DNA of 64,000 bases from Rhodothermia bacterium (lineage in GTDB: Bacteria; Bacteroidota; Rhodothermia; Rhodothermales; JAAAOL01). The notes beneath the pieces were generated by a model. It did no database searches and had not been told where the DNA came from. It saw only the letters and a list, made by a program, of their open reading frames with translations. Position 1 is the stretch's first letter. The number at the start of each line of letters is the position of its first letter. The translations under genes and the position numbers were made by a program. Below, one piece after another: positions 28,001-35,209 of this stretch. The stretch lies in NCBI GenBank assembly GCA_030428385.1, contig JAUIDY010000004.1:36262-100261 (forward strand), in the 5' to 3' direction.

Positions 28001-28417
28001 GTGTCTACACAAGGCAAGGAACCAGAGGATTCTGTGCCTGTACTCGGTGTTCATCTTCCGTTCATAAATCCCAAGCTGCGTATGTTTGGAAACAGAAAAT
28101 GGCGCGACCAGGTGGATAACCGTCTCGATGACCACGAGCGCCGCCTTAACGACCACGAGCAACAGCTAGCAGAGCAACGTGCCCGAATGGATGCTTTCTG
28201 TGATGACACTGAGCGCCGTCTCGATAATTACGGTGACTACTCAAACCGTACTGATGGCGAGTTGCGGGTCATTCGGCAGGATCTGGATCAGACGCTGGCG
28301 TCTTTGGAGCATCTCATTCAGTACAATGAATCCAAGCACGATGTGACCCGAGCCAAGAACCTGAAACGGCGGCTGAAAAATCATCGGACACGAGCCCAAC
28401 GAGCGAACTATGGATGA
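28001..28417 (+). CDS. Cassette 1: coiled-coil protein, unknown
   Basis: A 138-residue protein starting with GTG 13 nt inside the cassette. The middle is strongly heptad-like and charged (RLDDHERRLNDHEQQLAEQR, then DDTERRLDNYGDY and ELRVIRQDLDQTLASLEHLIQ), so a coiled coil is likely. The end is basic (AKNLKRRLKNHRTRAQRANYG) and might contact nucleic acid. No signal peptide or membrane segment. It overlaps the HNH gene by 8 nt, which suggests translational coupling and a joint function. Confidence 0.75.
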   Translation: MSTQGKEPEDSVPVLGVHLPFINPKLRMFGNRKWRDQVDNRLDDHERRLNDHEQQLAEQRARMDAFCDDTERRLDNYGDYSNRTDGELRVIRQDLDQTLASLEHLIQYNESKHDVTRAKNLKRRLKNHRTRAQRANYG

Positions 28418-28796
28418 TCGTGCCTCTAAGCTACTTGAGCGTGCCAAGAAGCTTGATGACCAAGCCTTCTATGAATTGATGGCTGAGGCAATCGAGTGTG
28501 CTGAACTGTTCAAGGAAATGGACCCGATTCCGCGCCGAATGTGGCCCGCCCATCTAATCCAGGAGCTTTATGATGAGCAAAACGGACTTTGCGCCCGTTG
28601 CGGTGAGCCTCTTTCTTTAGATGAGAAGCACGTCGATCACATGATTCCGCATACCTATGGTGGGGGAAACGAACGCTTCAATTTGGGATTAACCCATCCC
28701 GGATGCAACTTGAGTAAGGGAGCTGCAATTGATCCTCACCAATTGCTCCGCTACCTCGAAGGCCGTGCTCTAAATTTACCACGCATCCCCCGGTAG
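28410..28796 (+). CDS. Cassette 1: HNH endonuclease
   Basis: A 128-residue protein. The first half is helical; the second is an HNH nuclease domain: LCARCGEPLSLDEKHVDHMIPHT, then GGGNERFNLGLTHPGCNLSKG. The two CxxC-like cysteine positions (CARC and PGC) would hold structural zinc, DH is the catalytic core, and the N of ERFNLGL and the final N of CNLSKG complete the motif. It overlaps the coiled-coil gene by 8 nt. The pair could be a small defence or mobile-DNA module; there is no methylase, so a classical restriction system is unlikely. Confidence 0.85.
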   Translation: MDDRASKLLERAKKLDDQAFYELMAEAIECAELFKEMDPIPRRMWPAHLIQELYDEQNGLCARCGEPLSLDEKHVDHMIPHTYGGGNERFNLGLTHPGCNLSKGAAIDPHQLLRYLEGRALNLPRIPR

Positions 28797-28803
28797 TACG
28801 GCC

Positions 28804-28927
28804 ATATAACCCGCTGCTGCACGCCGACGCAGAGCTTAACGGGTTTGCTTCGTGCGTGCAGCAGTTTCTTTATTGCCGAGTGCAACCGCTGTGCTGCCCT
28901 GCGCGGGTGAGCAGCAAGTCGTTATGT
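28804..28927 (+). repeat. attC site of cassette 1
   Basis: R'' box ATATAAC (28804-28810) and R' box GTTATGT (28921-28927), 124 bp. The ends fold back on each other (CCCGCTGCTGC near the left, GCGGGTGAGCAGC near the right), with a second internal hairpin GCTGCTGCACGC/GCGTGCAGCAG. Confidence 0.88.
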
Positions 28928-28959
28928 GCCTACAGGTTGACCACTAATCTCCAAGACCC

Positions 28960-29760
28960 ATGCACCGATTCGCGATTTTCGTCGATGGCTCAAACTTATT
29001 TGGATCGCTCAAAAATATGAACGTTCAAGTAGACGACTACGAGAATTTCTTTCACCACATCTTTGAAGTAGCCGTTGCGGCCTGGAACGAGACAATAGAA
29101 GGCGGAGCCCCGCCTGCCCAACTCTTCCGCGTGTATTGGTATGTAGTAGGATCCATAGACGAGTGGGATCTAACTGATCCCAAAGCCCAGATGCATTTAC
29201 GGGATAGATTTGATTCTAACAGGGAAATCAGGAGAAACTATATGGCACTTGTTGGGCCGGAGATGCCAGGAGCGAGGCAGGAGGAAGTTGCCAAGGAAGC
29301 TTGGGCAAAGTGCTTTGATGAATTCAAAGAGTGGTATGAGCGAAAGCAGTCCATACTCGATGGGATGAAACGTTTCTATCATGGAGTGAGGAGTAGCACT
29401 GATTTTATCGACATCTTCGAGTGCGGGCATTGGAAGGTAGATTTCATCACCAAAAGCGTTGCGGAAAAAGGATTGGATACTTCTATTGCCGTTGATATGC
29501 TCGCGTTACAAGCAAATTATGACGTTGCTATTCTGGTATCTGGGGATGCGGATAGCATTCCGTCAATCAACTATGTTAAAAACCATAATAAACATATAGC
29601 TGCGGTAGAATTTCTCCCCGGTTATCCGCCAGCAACAAGAGGGAAGGGATTTTCATCACGCCTCAAGCTTGCTGCCGATTTTGTCATTCGAGTTTACGAA
29701 ATGAACTTAGTGTCAAACGGTATTGCGAGAAAGGATTCCGGCGAAGAAAACGGCACATAA
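28960..29760 (+). CDS. Cassette 2: NYN-domain (LabA/DUF88-like) nuclease
   Basis: A 266-residue protein of the NYN branch of the PIN-like nuclease fold. It begins MHRFAIFVDGSNLFGSL with catalytic-type D9 and N12; later come KGLDTSIAVDMLALQ and the third acidic cluster ILVSGDADSIPSINYVK, and then the strand-helix HIAAVEFLP. Such proteins are metal-dependent RNases. The insert between the first and second acidic motifs is longer than in compact NYN proteins. The stop codon TAA is part of the R'' box of its own attC. As a free-standing cassette gene it may be an RNase toxin or defence effector; this is inference. Confidence 0.88.
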   Translation: MHRFAIFVDGSNLFGSLKNMNVQVDDYENFFHHIFEVAVAAWNETIEGGAPPAQLFRVYWYVVGSIDEWDLTDPKAQMHLRDRFDSNREIRRNYMALVGPEMPGARQEEVAKEAWAKCFDEFKEWYERKQSILDGMKRFYHGVRSSTDFIDIFECGHWKVDFITKSVAEKGLDTSIAVDMLALQANYDVAILVSGDADSIPSINYVKNHNKHIAAVEFLPGYPPATRGKGFSSRLKLAADFVIRVYEMNLVSNGIARKDSGEENGT

Positions 29761-29875
29761 CAAATCGTTCCAGGCGACAGCAAGCCTGCCGGTTTGAGCT
29801 TGTCTGGGCGTTTTCGCCTATGTAGCTTTCCTGAAAGTCGGCGTAGCTTGCTGCGGCTGAACTCTACCGTTATGC
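29755..29875 (+). repeat. attC site of cassette 2
   Basis: R'' ACATAAC (29755-29761), R' GTTATGC (29869-29875), 121 bp. The R'' box overlaps the stop of the NYN gene. R'' is the exact complement of the core at the left edge of the same cassette (GTTATGT, 28921). Confidence 0.9.
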
Positions 29876-29901
29876 CGCAAAGCACCAGACCATACAGATA
29901 A

Positions 29902-30174
29902 ATGGTCTCCGTACCTGAATGGCTTATCAACATCGTTGGTGTTGTTTTAGTTGGGGCGATTTTCCTAATCGCGCTCTCAATTCCAGTTGCAACTGCCATT
30001 GGAATCGCCTCCTCGTTTACTGAGGTGCGAAAGGCAGTCGCCGATAAAGACACACAGGCTAGTAAAATCCTTGCTGCTTTTGTCCCGATTGCCAAACTGG
30101 TCGGTTTGTCCTTCTTATTTATCATCGTCATCTACTTTTACGCTACAAGTATAATTAGTGCATTTTCCCGATAA
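29902..30174 (+). CDS. Cassette 3: two-TM small membrane protein
   Basis: A 90-residue protein with hydrophobic segments at about 8-35 (INIVGVVLVGAIFLIALSIPV) and 62-88 (KLVGLSFLFIIVIYFYATSI), joined by a charged loop SFTEVRKAVADKDTQASK. It starts 32 nt inside its cassette and its stop overlaps the next start by one base (TAATG), so the two are made together. I do not recognise the family. The loop could face the cytoplasm. Confidence 0.75.
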   Translation: MVSVPEWLINIVGVVLVGAIFLIALSIPVATAIGIASSFTEVRKAVADKDTQASKILAAFVPIAKLVGLSFLFIIVIYFYATSIISAFSR

Positions 30175-30743
30175 TGACCTCACCCGATCTTGAAATAACC
30201 GGATTGATAAAGGCCGCAGAATGGCTGGATGGGCTTATTCAATATGGGGCATTAATCGCATGCACGGTTATTGTAATTCGCTTGCTTGGCAAGGACGAAT
30301 TCGAGGTCAAGGGCGTCAAACTGAAGGTGAAGCATTATCTAACTCTCGCCATCCTACTAACAATTCTTCATGGTTTTTATGCTATTCTATTTGTGGATGC
30401 ATGCAATATAGCCGCAGAACTTCCACAAACCGACCAACAAGAGGCATGGAAGAACCTGACTATCGCTGGACCGATGCTCTTTCGCGGCATGGAGCCGCGC
30501 ACAGAAGCCGTTGATATTCCCTTTCCTTTCGTGGGCAAACAGCCCGTTTACGTGATCGAAAACTCCGATTGGGCTGGATGGCTGTCCTTGGTTCTTGCTG
30601 GTACGATTGCCCTGTCAACGCTTGACATCCGACATTCATCATGGAAGGCCAAACTTATGGGCGCATGTCCAGGAATACTTCTCGCCATTACTAATTGGGG
30701 GATTGGTAGCTGGTGGGCGATACAAGCATCACGGCTTGCGTAG
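30174..30743 (+). CDS. Cassette 3: multi-TM membrane protein
   Basis: A 189-residue protein with about four hydrophobic segments: LIQYGALIACTVIVIRLL, YLTLAILLTILHGFYAILF, WAGWLSLVLAGTIALSTL and a last one near GILLAITNWGIGSWWA. A basic stretch KGVKLKVKHY lies after the first. There is a soluble loop of about 60 residues between segments 2 and 3. No family is recognised. It is translationally coupled to the two-TM protein; the pair might form a membrane complex. Membrane pairs in defence loci often act as effectors, but nothing here proves that. Confidence 0.75.
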   Translation: MTSPDLEITGLIKAAEWLDGLIQYGALIACTVIVIRLLGKDEFEVKGVKLKVKHYLTLAILLTILHGFYAILFVDACNIAAELPQTDQQEAWKNLTIAGPMLFRGMEPRTEAVDIPFPFVGKQPVYVIENSDWAGWLSLVLAGTIALSTLDIRHSSWKAKLMGACPGILLAITNWGIGSWWAIQASRLA

Positions 30744-30756
30744 CGAAAAGGTTGCG

Positions 30757-30878
30757 GCATAACCCCCACTGCTGCCGACGAAGGGCTCATCGGTGTTGTT
30801 TCGTCGGGTCGTAGTACCTACTTTTGCTTCGTACAATCGAAGTGCTGCCCTTTGTGGCAGAGCTCAAAACCGTTATTC
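30757..30878 (+). repeat. attC site of cassette 3
   Basis: R'' GCATAAC (30757-30763), R' GTTATTC (30872-30878), 122 bp. The right half (TTGCTTCGTACAAnCGnAGTGC...GCAGAG) is closely similar to the attC at 36119-36240, showing that the sites share an origin. Confidence 0.9.
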
Positions 30879-30949
30879 CGCCCCACGATGGCGCAGAGAA
30901 TGGGCTTTTCCCTAATCATGAGTAGTCACCATTCGCTATACTCCGAGGT

Positions 30950-31708
30950 ATGGGTCACGAACGACTAGGCGCGCTTCCTCGCTCGCGTCCTTGGCGGGAC
31001 GTGGTAGCCCGTATGGGATCGTTTACCTCTGAAGGAGGTGTGGAGCCCGTTGCGAAGGCCGTAGTGGAGAACGTTCAGCGCCGAATCCCAGATCTCCCAA
31101 GAGACACAGGAGTACAAGCCTCGTTTGCATTCCTCGTCGGCCTTGCCGTCGCGGCTCGTTCGGAGGACCCCACTGAGGTCCACCCGTGGGAGATTAAGTT
31201 CCCTGACGGCGGAACTCCGCTCGAACTTGGTCTCATACTCCGACGGTGGACCCGCGGGCAGGGCGGTCAAGGGGAGTACTCTGAGCTGGCGACGCAGGCA
31301 GCTACGGATGCTCTTGTGGGTTGGTATGAGCGTCATCCCTCTTCCCAGCATGATCTCTTCGCCCCTACGCCCGAACCATACGAACCGTGGCGCGGGGTAC
31401 GAGATGGACGAGGATTTAGCGAGTTAGCACATACCTACTTCGCAGCATTCACGAGGCGGTATCTCGATTATTTCCTAGACCGGGAGGCATCTGCGGTCAT
31501 CCCGACTATTGAGGAACGGGAGCGGTTCGATAACGGGGTCGCTCGGCACTCGGAGGAGACAGCGAAGATCACGCAGTCATTCGCAGCGGGCTGGTTCAAC
31601 GGGCACACTAAGGAGGGGCTGCCTACGCTGAAGGAGGTGGAAGACTTTCTTGGAGTCGCTTTTAGGAAGATCAGGGAAGAGCTTCTAAGGGAGCGGGATG
31701 CCATATGA
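30950..31708 (+). CDS. Cassette 4: unknown partner of the QueC-like protein
   Basis: A 252-residue soluble protein starting MGHERLGALPRSRPWRDVV. It is rich in W/Y and charged residues and mostly helical, with visible segments EVHPWEIKFPDGGTPLELGLILRRWTR (continuing), GFSELAHTYFAAFTRRYLDYFLDREAS and, near the end, LKEVEDFLGVAFRKIREELLRE. No catalytic motif is recognised. The stop overlaps the start of the QueC-like gene (ATGA), so the two are coupled. It may be the equivalent of QatB, which accompanies the QueC-like QatC in the Qat defence system, but I could not confirm homology by eye. Confidence 0.75.
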   Translation: MGHERLGALPRSRPWRDVVARMGSFTSEGGVEPVAKAVVENVQRRIPDLPRDTGVQASFAFLVGLAVAARSEDPTEVHPWEIKFPDGGTPLELGLILRRWTRGQGGQGEYSELATQAATDALVGWYERHPSSQHDLFAPTPEPYEPWRGVRDGRGFSELAHTYFAAFTRRYLDYFLDREASAVIPTIEERERFDNGVARHSEETAKITQSFAAGWFNGHTKEGLPTLKEVEDFLGVAFRKIREELLRERDAI

Positions 31709-33675
31709 TGGCCGTCGCCCCCCTCCGCATATTCGCTTGCAATGGCGCATCTCCCGGTTCTACGGGAGACGATGCGCAGGTGCTTGACTACCGAGATGGA
31801 CCGAATCGGAATCTCAGCCTCGGGCTCCCTAGCCTCGTGCGATCGGTATGGCACCTCCCGGATCGCTTATTGGATCTCCTTGAGATCGCGTCCTACGTCC
31901 ACGCTGGAGACCGACTTGTACACCGGGGGAGGTCAGACGCTGTCGTGTTCCACGCGTGGGCCCGACGGTTCCTCTACCGCGTGAAGGTCCGTGACTTCGA
32001 CTTTTGGTCCCAGCCTGAAGTAGGAACGGCGCTGGCGGCGGCGCTGACATTCATGACTGGTGACGCCGAATACCAGTTTGAGTTCGAGCCAGGTCATACC
32101 ACACCTGCTGCGGACCTCTTCGACCGAGAGAAGTTTTTGCCACCAGCGGACAAGGAGGTTCGCGTCGCACTCTTTTCGGGCGGCCTAGATTCGCTCGTTG
32201 GTACCCTCGATCTGCTTACCCTGTCTGAAGGGCACGACGTGTACCTCGTGAGCCACGCGTCAAATCCAGGAGCCAAGAAGACGCAGCGCGGGCTCATTGG
32301 GCGGCTGCGAAATGATTTCCCTTCGCAGGTCTACCCATACCTCTTCGAGTCTCGCCTTCACGGCGTCAAAGCACGAGACGAGACGCAGCGGTCCCGCTCG
32401 CTCCTTTTCTGCTCCATCGCGTTCGCGATCTCCCATGTAGCGGGCTCCGGGCACATCCACCTCTTCGAGAACGGTATTACGGGCATCAACTTCCCTCGAC
32501 GCCAGAATCTCATCAACGCTAGGGCTAGCAGGACGACGCACCCGCAGGCGATCTCCCTCTTAGAAGCTCTGTTCTCCCTTGTTGCAGAGAAGGAAATTAA
32601 AATCTTGAACCCTCTCCTGCGTCTCACAAAGACCGACGTGGTCAGACGGCTCAGAGACCACGGCTTGGCCGAGCTTTACCCGAGCACAGTCTCGTGCGGC
32701 GTGACACGAGGGGCGCAGGGAGCGCGTAAGCATTGCGGTACATGCAACCAATGCGTGGACCGCCGGTTTGCGGCTTACGCGGCTGGGATTGGTGACTACG
32801 ACGGGGGCACCGACTACGTCTACGACTTCGTAATGGAGGGGCTCGACGAGAACAGGCAGATCAAGTCGCTCGTGGACTTCCTGTGGCAGGCGGATCGGTT
32901 TCGAGACGCGTCGCTGGCCGAATTCTTCCGCGAGCACGTCAACGAAATTGTGGAACTTGTAGGCCACGTGCCGGGAGCGACAGATCCGGGCGGTTCCGAC
33001 ACAACAATCGCCGTACACGAGTTGTGCAAGCGGCACGGGGAGCAGGTGCGTCAGGGGTACCAAGCAATGGAGGCCGAGCGGCACACCCGTGGTCTGCATG
33101 CTCCGTCTGTTTCCCCTACCACCATCGTCAGTCCAGGCGGGCACTACGATTTTTCGTTTGACCCGGACGAGATGATCGAGCGGCTCAGCCACATCCAAGT
33201 GGGGACGGAGTGCGCGAAAGCGTACGAGGAGTATATGGAGGAGACGCTCCCGCTTATCTTTGAGCCTGACTTGGCAAAGCTGAAGCGGCAGGTACGAAAT
33301 CTTGACGGCACGGAGATAATCGACGTAACGATGGGTATCCGTGCCGAGAGTGGTTTCTGGCGGCACGTCGCAAGCAAGTACGGCAACACTCTCATTCCCG
33401 TGGAGCTAAAGAACAAGGCGAAGCTCAAGAACGAGGACGTAAATCAGGCTGCTGGAAGGTGCTCAGCACACAGGGGGCAATTCGTACTCGTGTTCACCCG
33501 AAACATTGAGGAACGCGACTATCTCCGGCTGCGGAAACCAATGAGCGATGGGAAGATGATTGCAGTGTTGTGTGATTCGCATTTGCATAAAATGCTCCAC
33601 GCGAAAGCAGCCGGTCGTAGCCCGGGAGACGTTGTTTATGAACGTGTACGAGAACTCGCGGAACTTATCCAGTAG
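31705..33675 (+). CDS. Cassette 4: QueC/QatC-like protein fused to a PD-(D/E)XK-like domain
   Basis: A 656-residue protein in three parts. N-domain (about 40-130): NLSLGLPSLVRSVW ... DFWSQPEVGTALAAALTFMTGD, which I recall from QatC-type proteins. QueC-like PP-loop ATPase (about 150-365): SGGLDS at 158-163, ENG at 255-257 and four zinc-ligand cysteines C331, C344, C347 and C350 (HCGTCNQC), all as in 7-cyano-7-deazaguanine synthase. C-terminal domain (about 480-656): D540 in TEIIDVTMG and E567-x-K569 in LIPVELKNK, a PD-(D/E)XK nuclease pattern. QueC itself is only about 220 residues long. It is probably a defence protein related to QatC or to CBASS type IV Cap9; the nuclease fusion is unusual. 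ATG 31708 is an alternative start. Confidence 0.82.
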   Translation: MMAVAPLRIFACNGASPGSTGDDAQVLDYRDGPNRNLSLGLPSLVRSVWHLPDRLLDLLEIASYVHAGDRLVHRGRSDAVVFHAWARRFLYRVKVRDFDFWSQPEVGTALAAALTFMTGDAEYQFEFEPGHTTPAADLFDREKFLPPADKEVRVALFSGGLDSLVGTLDLLTLSEGHDVYLVSHASNPGAKKTQRGLIGRLRNDFPSQVYPYLFESRLHGVKARDETQRSRSLLFCSIAFAISHVAGSGHIHLFENGITGINFPRRQNLINARASRTTHPQAISLLEALFSLVAEKEIKILNPLLRLTKTDVVRRLRDHGLAELYPSTVSCGVTRGAQGARKHCGTCNQCVDRRFAAYAAGIGDYDGGTDYVYDFVMEGLDENRQIKSLVDFLWQADRFRDASLAEFFREHVNEIVELVGHVPGATDPGGSDTTIAVHELCKRHGEQVRQGYQAMEAERHTRGLHAPSVSPTTIVSPGGHYDFSFDPDEMIERLSHIQVGTECAKAYEEYMEETLPLIFEPDLAKLKRQVRNLDGTEIIDVTMGIRAESGFWRHVASKYGNTLIPVELKNKAKLKNEDVNQAAGRCSAHRGQFVLVFTRNIEERDYLRLRKPMSDGKMIAVLCDSHLHKMLHAKAAGRSPGDVVYERVRELAELIQ

Positions 33676-33684
33676 TCCACGGCG

Positions 33685-33806
33685 GCATAACCCGGGCTTC
33701 CACTCGGACGCAGGGATGTCCGGCTTGCTTCGCGTGTCCGCCGCGTCTACATTGCCTCGCACGAGCGCTGGCGTACCCTGCGCCGGTGAAGCCCAAAACG
33801 TTATCC
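33685..33806 (+). repeat. attC site of cassette 4
   Basis: R'' GCATAAC (33685-33691), R' GTTATCC (33800-33806), 122 bp. The ends fold back (CCCGGGCTTC near the left, GTGAAGCCC near the right). The expected R'' for this cassette from its left core GTTATTC is GAATAAC, so there is one mismatch, the only one in the array. Confidence 0.88.
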
Positions 33807-33823
33807 GGCTGACAAGCACGAGG

Positions 33824-34345
33824 ATGATCCGCAAGCCTGTTGAAATACATGTTGCCGAACCTCCTGAAGAGATCGCTGTGCGTCTCAATACGGCAACAGA
33901 CCGACGAGCACTCATAAAAGAAGCCTTTAAAGATTCCACGTGGTTCGAACGCGTTCGATTTATGAATGCGCCGTATCTCGCCTCACGTTTTGCCACTGAA
34001 GGATTTAAACTTGTACTTCAAGGACCGCTCTATGGTGCGGGGCCTGTGATAAGGGGAGAAATAGTCAACGGAAAACAGAATGAAGGAACGGTTATTCAGG
34101 CTAAGGTTCGGCCTTCTGGATTGTCGATTTTCTTAACCATCACCTTTGTTCTAGGTACCCTTGTCTTTATCCGCGAGGCGATACAGTATAATGGCCTGTG
34201 GCCTTTCACATTCATACCGTTGTTCTTTGCTGTTCTAAACGTTGTTATAGTCCTGCGGCACCAAAAAATGGCGATTAGGCTTTTGAAGGAGATTGTAACG
34301 GGTGCAATGAGTAGCCAAAGCCGGATAACAAGCGCCTCCACCTGA
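33824..34345 (+). CDS. Cassette 5: two-TM membrane protein, unknown
   Basis: A 173-residue protein. The first 110 residues are soluble (PVEIHVAEPPEEIAVRLN; WFERVRFMNAPYLASRFATE; KLVLQGPLYGAGPVIRGEIV), followed by two hydrophobic segments (LSIFLTITFVLGTLVFI and LWPFTFIPLFFAVLNVVIVL) and a short tail. The ATG at 33824 lies 24 nt inside the cassette; the longer open frame upstream is attC and QueC-gene sequence. The last residues overlap the attC R'' box. Not recognised; the family may be soluble-domain plus membrane-hairpin proteins of unknown role. Confidence 0.72.
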   Translation: MIRKPVEIHVAEPPEEIAVRLNTATDRRALIKEAFKDSTWFERVRFMNAPYLASRFATEGFKLVLQGPLYGAGPVIRGEIVNGKQNEGTVIQAKVRPSGLSIFLTITFVLGTLVFIREAIQYNGLWPFTFIPLFFAVLNVVIVLRHQKMAIRLLKEIVTGAMSSQSRITSAST

Positions 34346-34440
34346 CCGCACGCTAGCCGCTGTGCTTCGTATATTCGCCTAAACAATCATGCCTCGTTTC
34401 ACCACTGCTTGTGCTGCAGGTGAGGCGCAGGCCGTTATCC
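34323..34440 (+). repeat. attC site of cassette 5
   Basis: R'' GGATAAC (34323-34329), R' GTTATCC (34434-34440), 118 bp. The ends fold back (GCGCCTCCACCTG near the left, CAGGTGAGGCGC near the right). It overlaps the last codons of the cassette 5 gene. Confidence 0.9.
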
Positions 34441-34454
34441 CACAACTCACGGTG

Positions 34455-35204
34455 ATGGCTGACGAACCGCAAAAACCAGACGATCAGATCGTCGAGTACG
34501 CTCGTGCTGTTGAGGACTTGCACCATCAACTTAAGTCGCCAGTTGTTCAAGCATATCGACTGGCGCAAGTGGCTTTGGACGAACTCGACGGCATTCCCAA
34601 TGCAGATAATGCTCGCCGCGAAGTTGCCCGCGTTGTAGCCCTGCTCGCAAAAGTAAGCGGAACGATGCTGAACTCGCAGTTGTTTGCCAAGCTATCACAG
34701 GGGGAATCTGTCGAATTACACGCTACGCCGATAGGCGAAAGTGCTCTGCTTCGTATGATAAATGAAGTCCTGAACGATATGGCGTATCTGTTGACGAGTC
34801 ACTCCAATATTCGATTTGCATCGCTAGTTCAGATGAAAGATCAAGAAATCGTAGCTGACAAGACACTCTTCGAGCAGGCACTACGCAACGTTTTGGAGAA
34901 TGCGGTCAAATACTCATACCGTGACACGACTGTCAAAATTGCCACCGAAGTTTCCAACCCGGGAAAACTCGCGTTATCGGTACAAAACACAGGACTACCA
35001 ATTTCTGTCCAAGATATTGAAGAGATCTTTGAACGTGGTTGGCGGGGCGATGCAGCCCGGCGCGTCACCGGAGAAGGATCGGGGATTGGCTTATGGATTT
35101 CAAAAAACATTATGACGGCTCATGGTGGAGACATTACCGTTGACCCGACTAACTCGTCTGGAAGAACAACCTTCCGACTGACATTACCCTCCCGTCCGAA
35201 ATAA
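34455..35204 (+). CDS. Cassette 6: soluble histidine kinase without sensor domain
   Basis: A 249-residue cytoplasmic kinase with no membrane segment. The DHp H-box is DLHHQLKSPVVQAYRLA, phosphoacceptor His24 aligned with SHELRTP. The ATPase domain has the N-box ALRNVLENAVKYSY (N145/N149), G1 LSVQNTGLPIS, where the usual Asp is Asn (QNTG for DNGxG), F-box EIFERGWRG and G2 GEGSGIGLWISK (207-217). ATG 34455 lies 21 nt inside the cassette; the open frame upstream is attC sequence. Five bases separate it from the REC-TIR gene, its obvious phosphotransfer partner. How it senses a signal without an input domain is unclear. Confidence 0.88.
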   Translation: MADEPQKPDDQIVEYARAVEDLHHQLKSPVVQAYRLAQVALDELDGIPNADNARREVARVVALLAKVSGTMLNSQLFAKLSQGESVELHATPIGESALLRMINEVLNDMAYLLTSHSNIRFASLVQMKDQEIVADKTLFEQALRNVLENAVKYSYRDTTVKIATEVSNPGKLALSVQNTGLPISVQDIEEIFERGWRGDAARRVTGEGSGIGLWISKNIMTAHGGDITVDPTNSSGRTTFRLTLPSRPK

Positions 35205-35209
35205 GCTTC

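Noticed and set aside
28410..28796. Type II restriction system
   Set aside because: An HNH nuclease is present but no DNA methyltransferase lies in the cassette or the array.
31705..33675. A housekeeping QueC of queuosine synthesis
   Set aside because: The PP-loop and cysteines fit, but the protein is three times as long, has extra N- and C-domains, lies in an integron cassette and has no queD/E/F neighbours.
30873..33800. A full Qat (QatABCD) system
   Set aside because: Only a QatC-like protein and one unknown partner are present; no QatA ATPase or QatD TatD-like nuclease is encoded in the cassette.
33560..33823. The long N-terminal extension of the cassette 5 protein
   Set aside because: It runs through the end of the QueC-like gene and the attC at 33685-33806, so ATG 33824 is the true start.
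34389..34454. The upstream in-frame start of the cassette 6 kinase
   Set aside because: These codons lie in the attC of the preceding cassette; a cassette gene starting there could not be moved intact.
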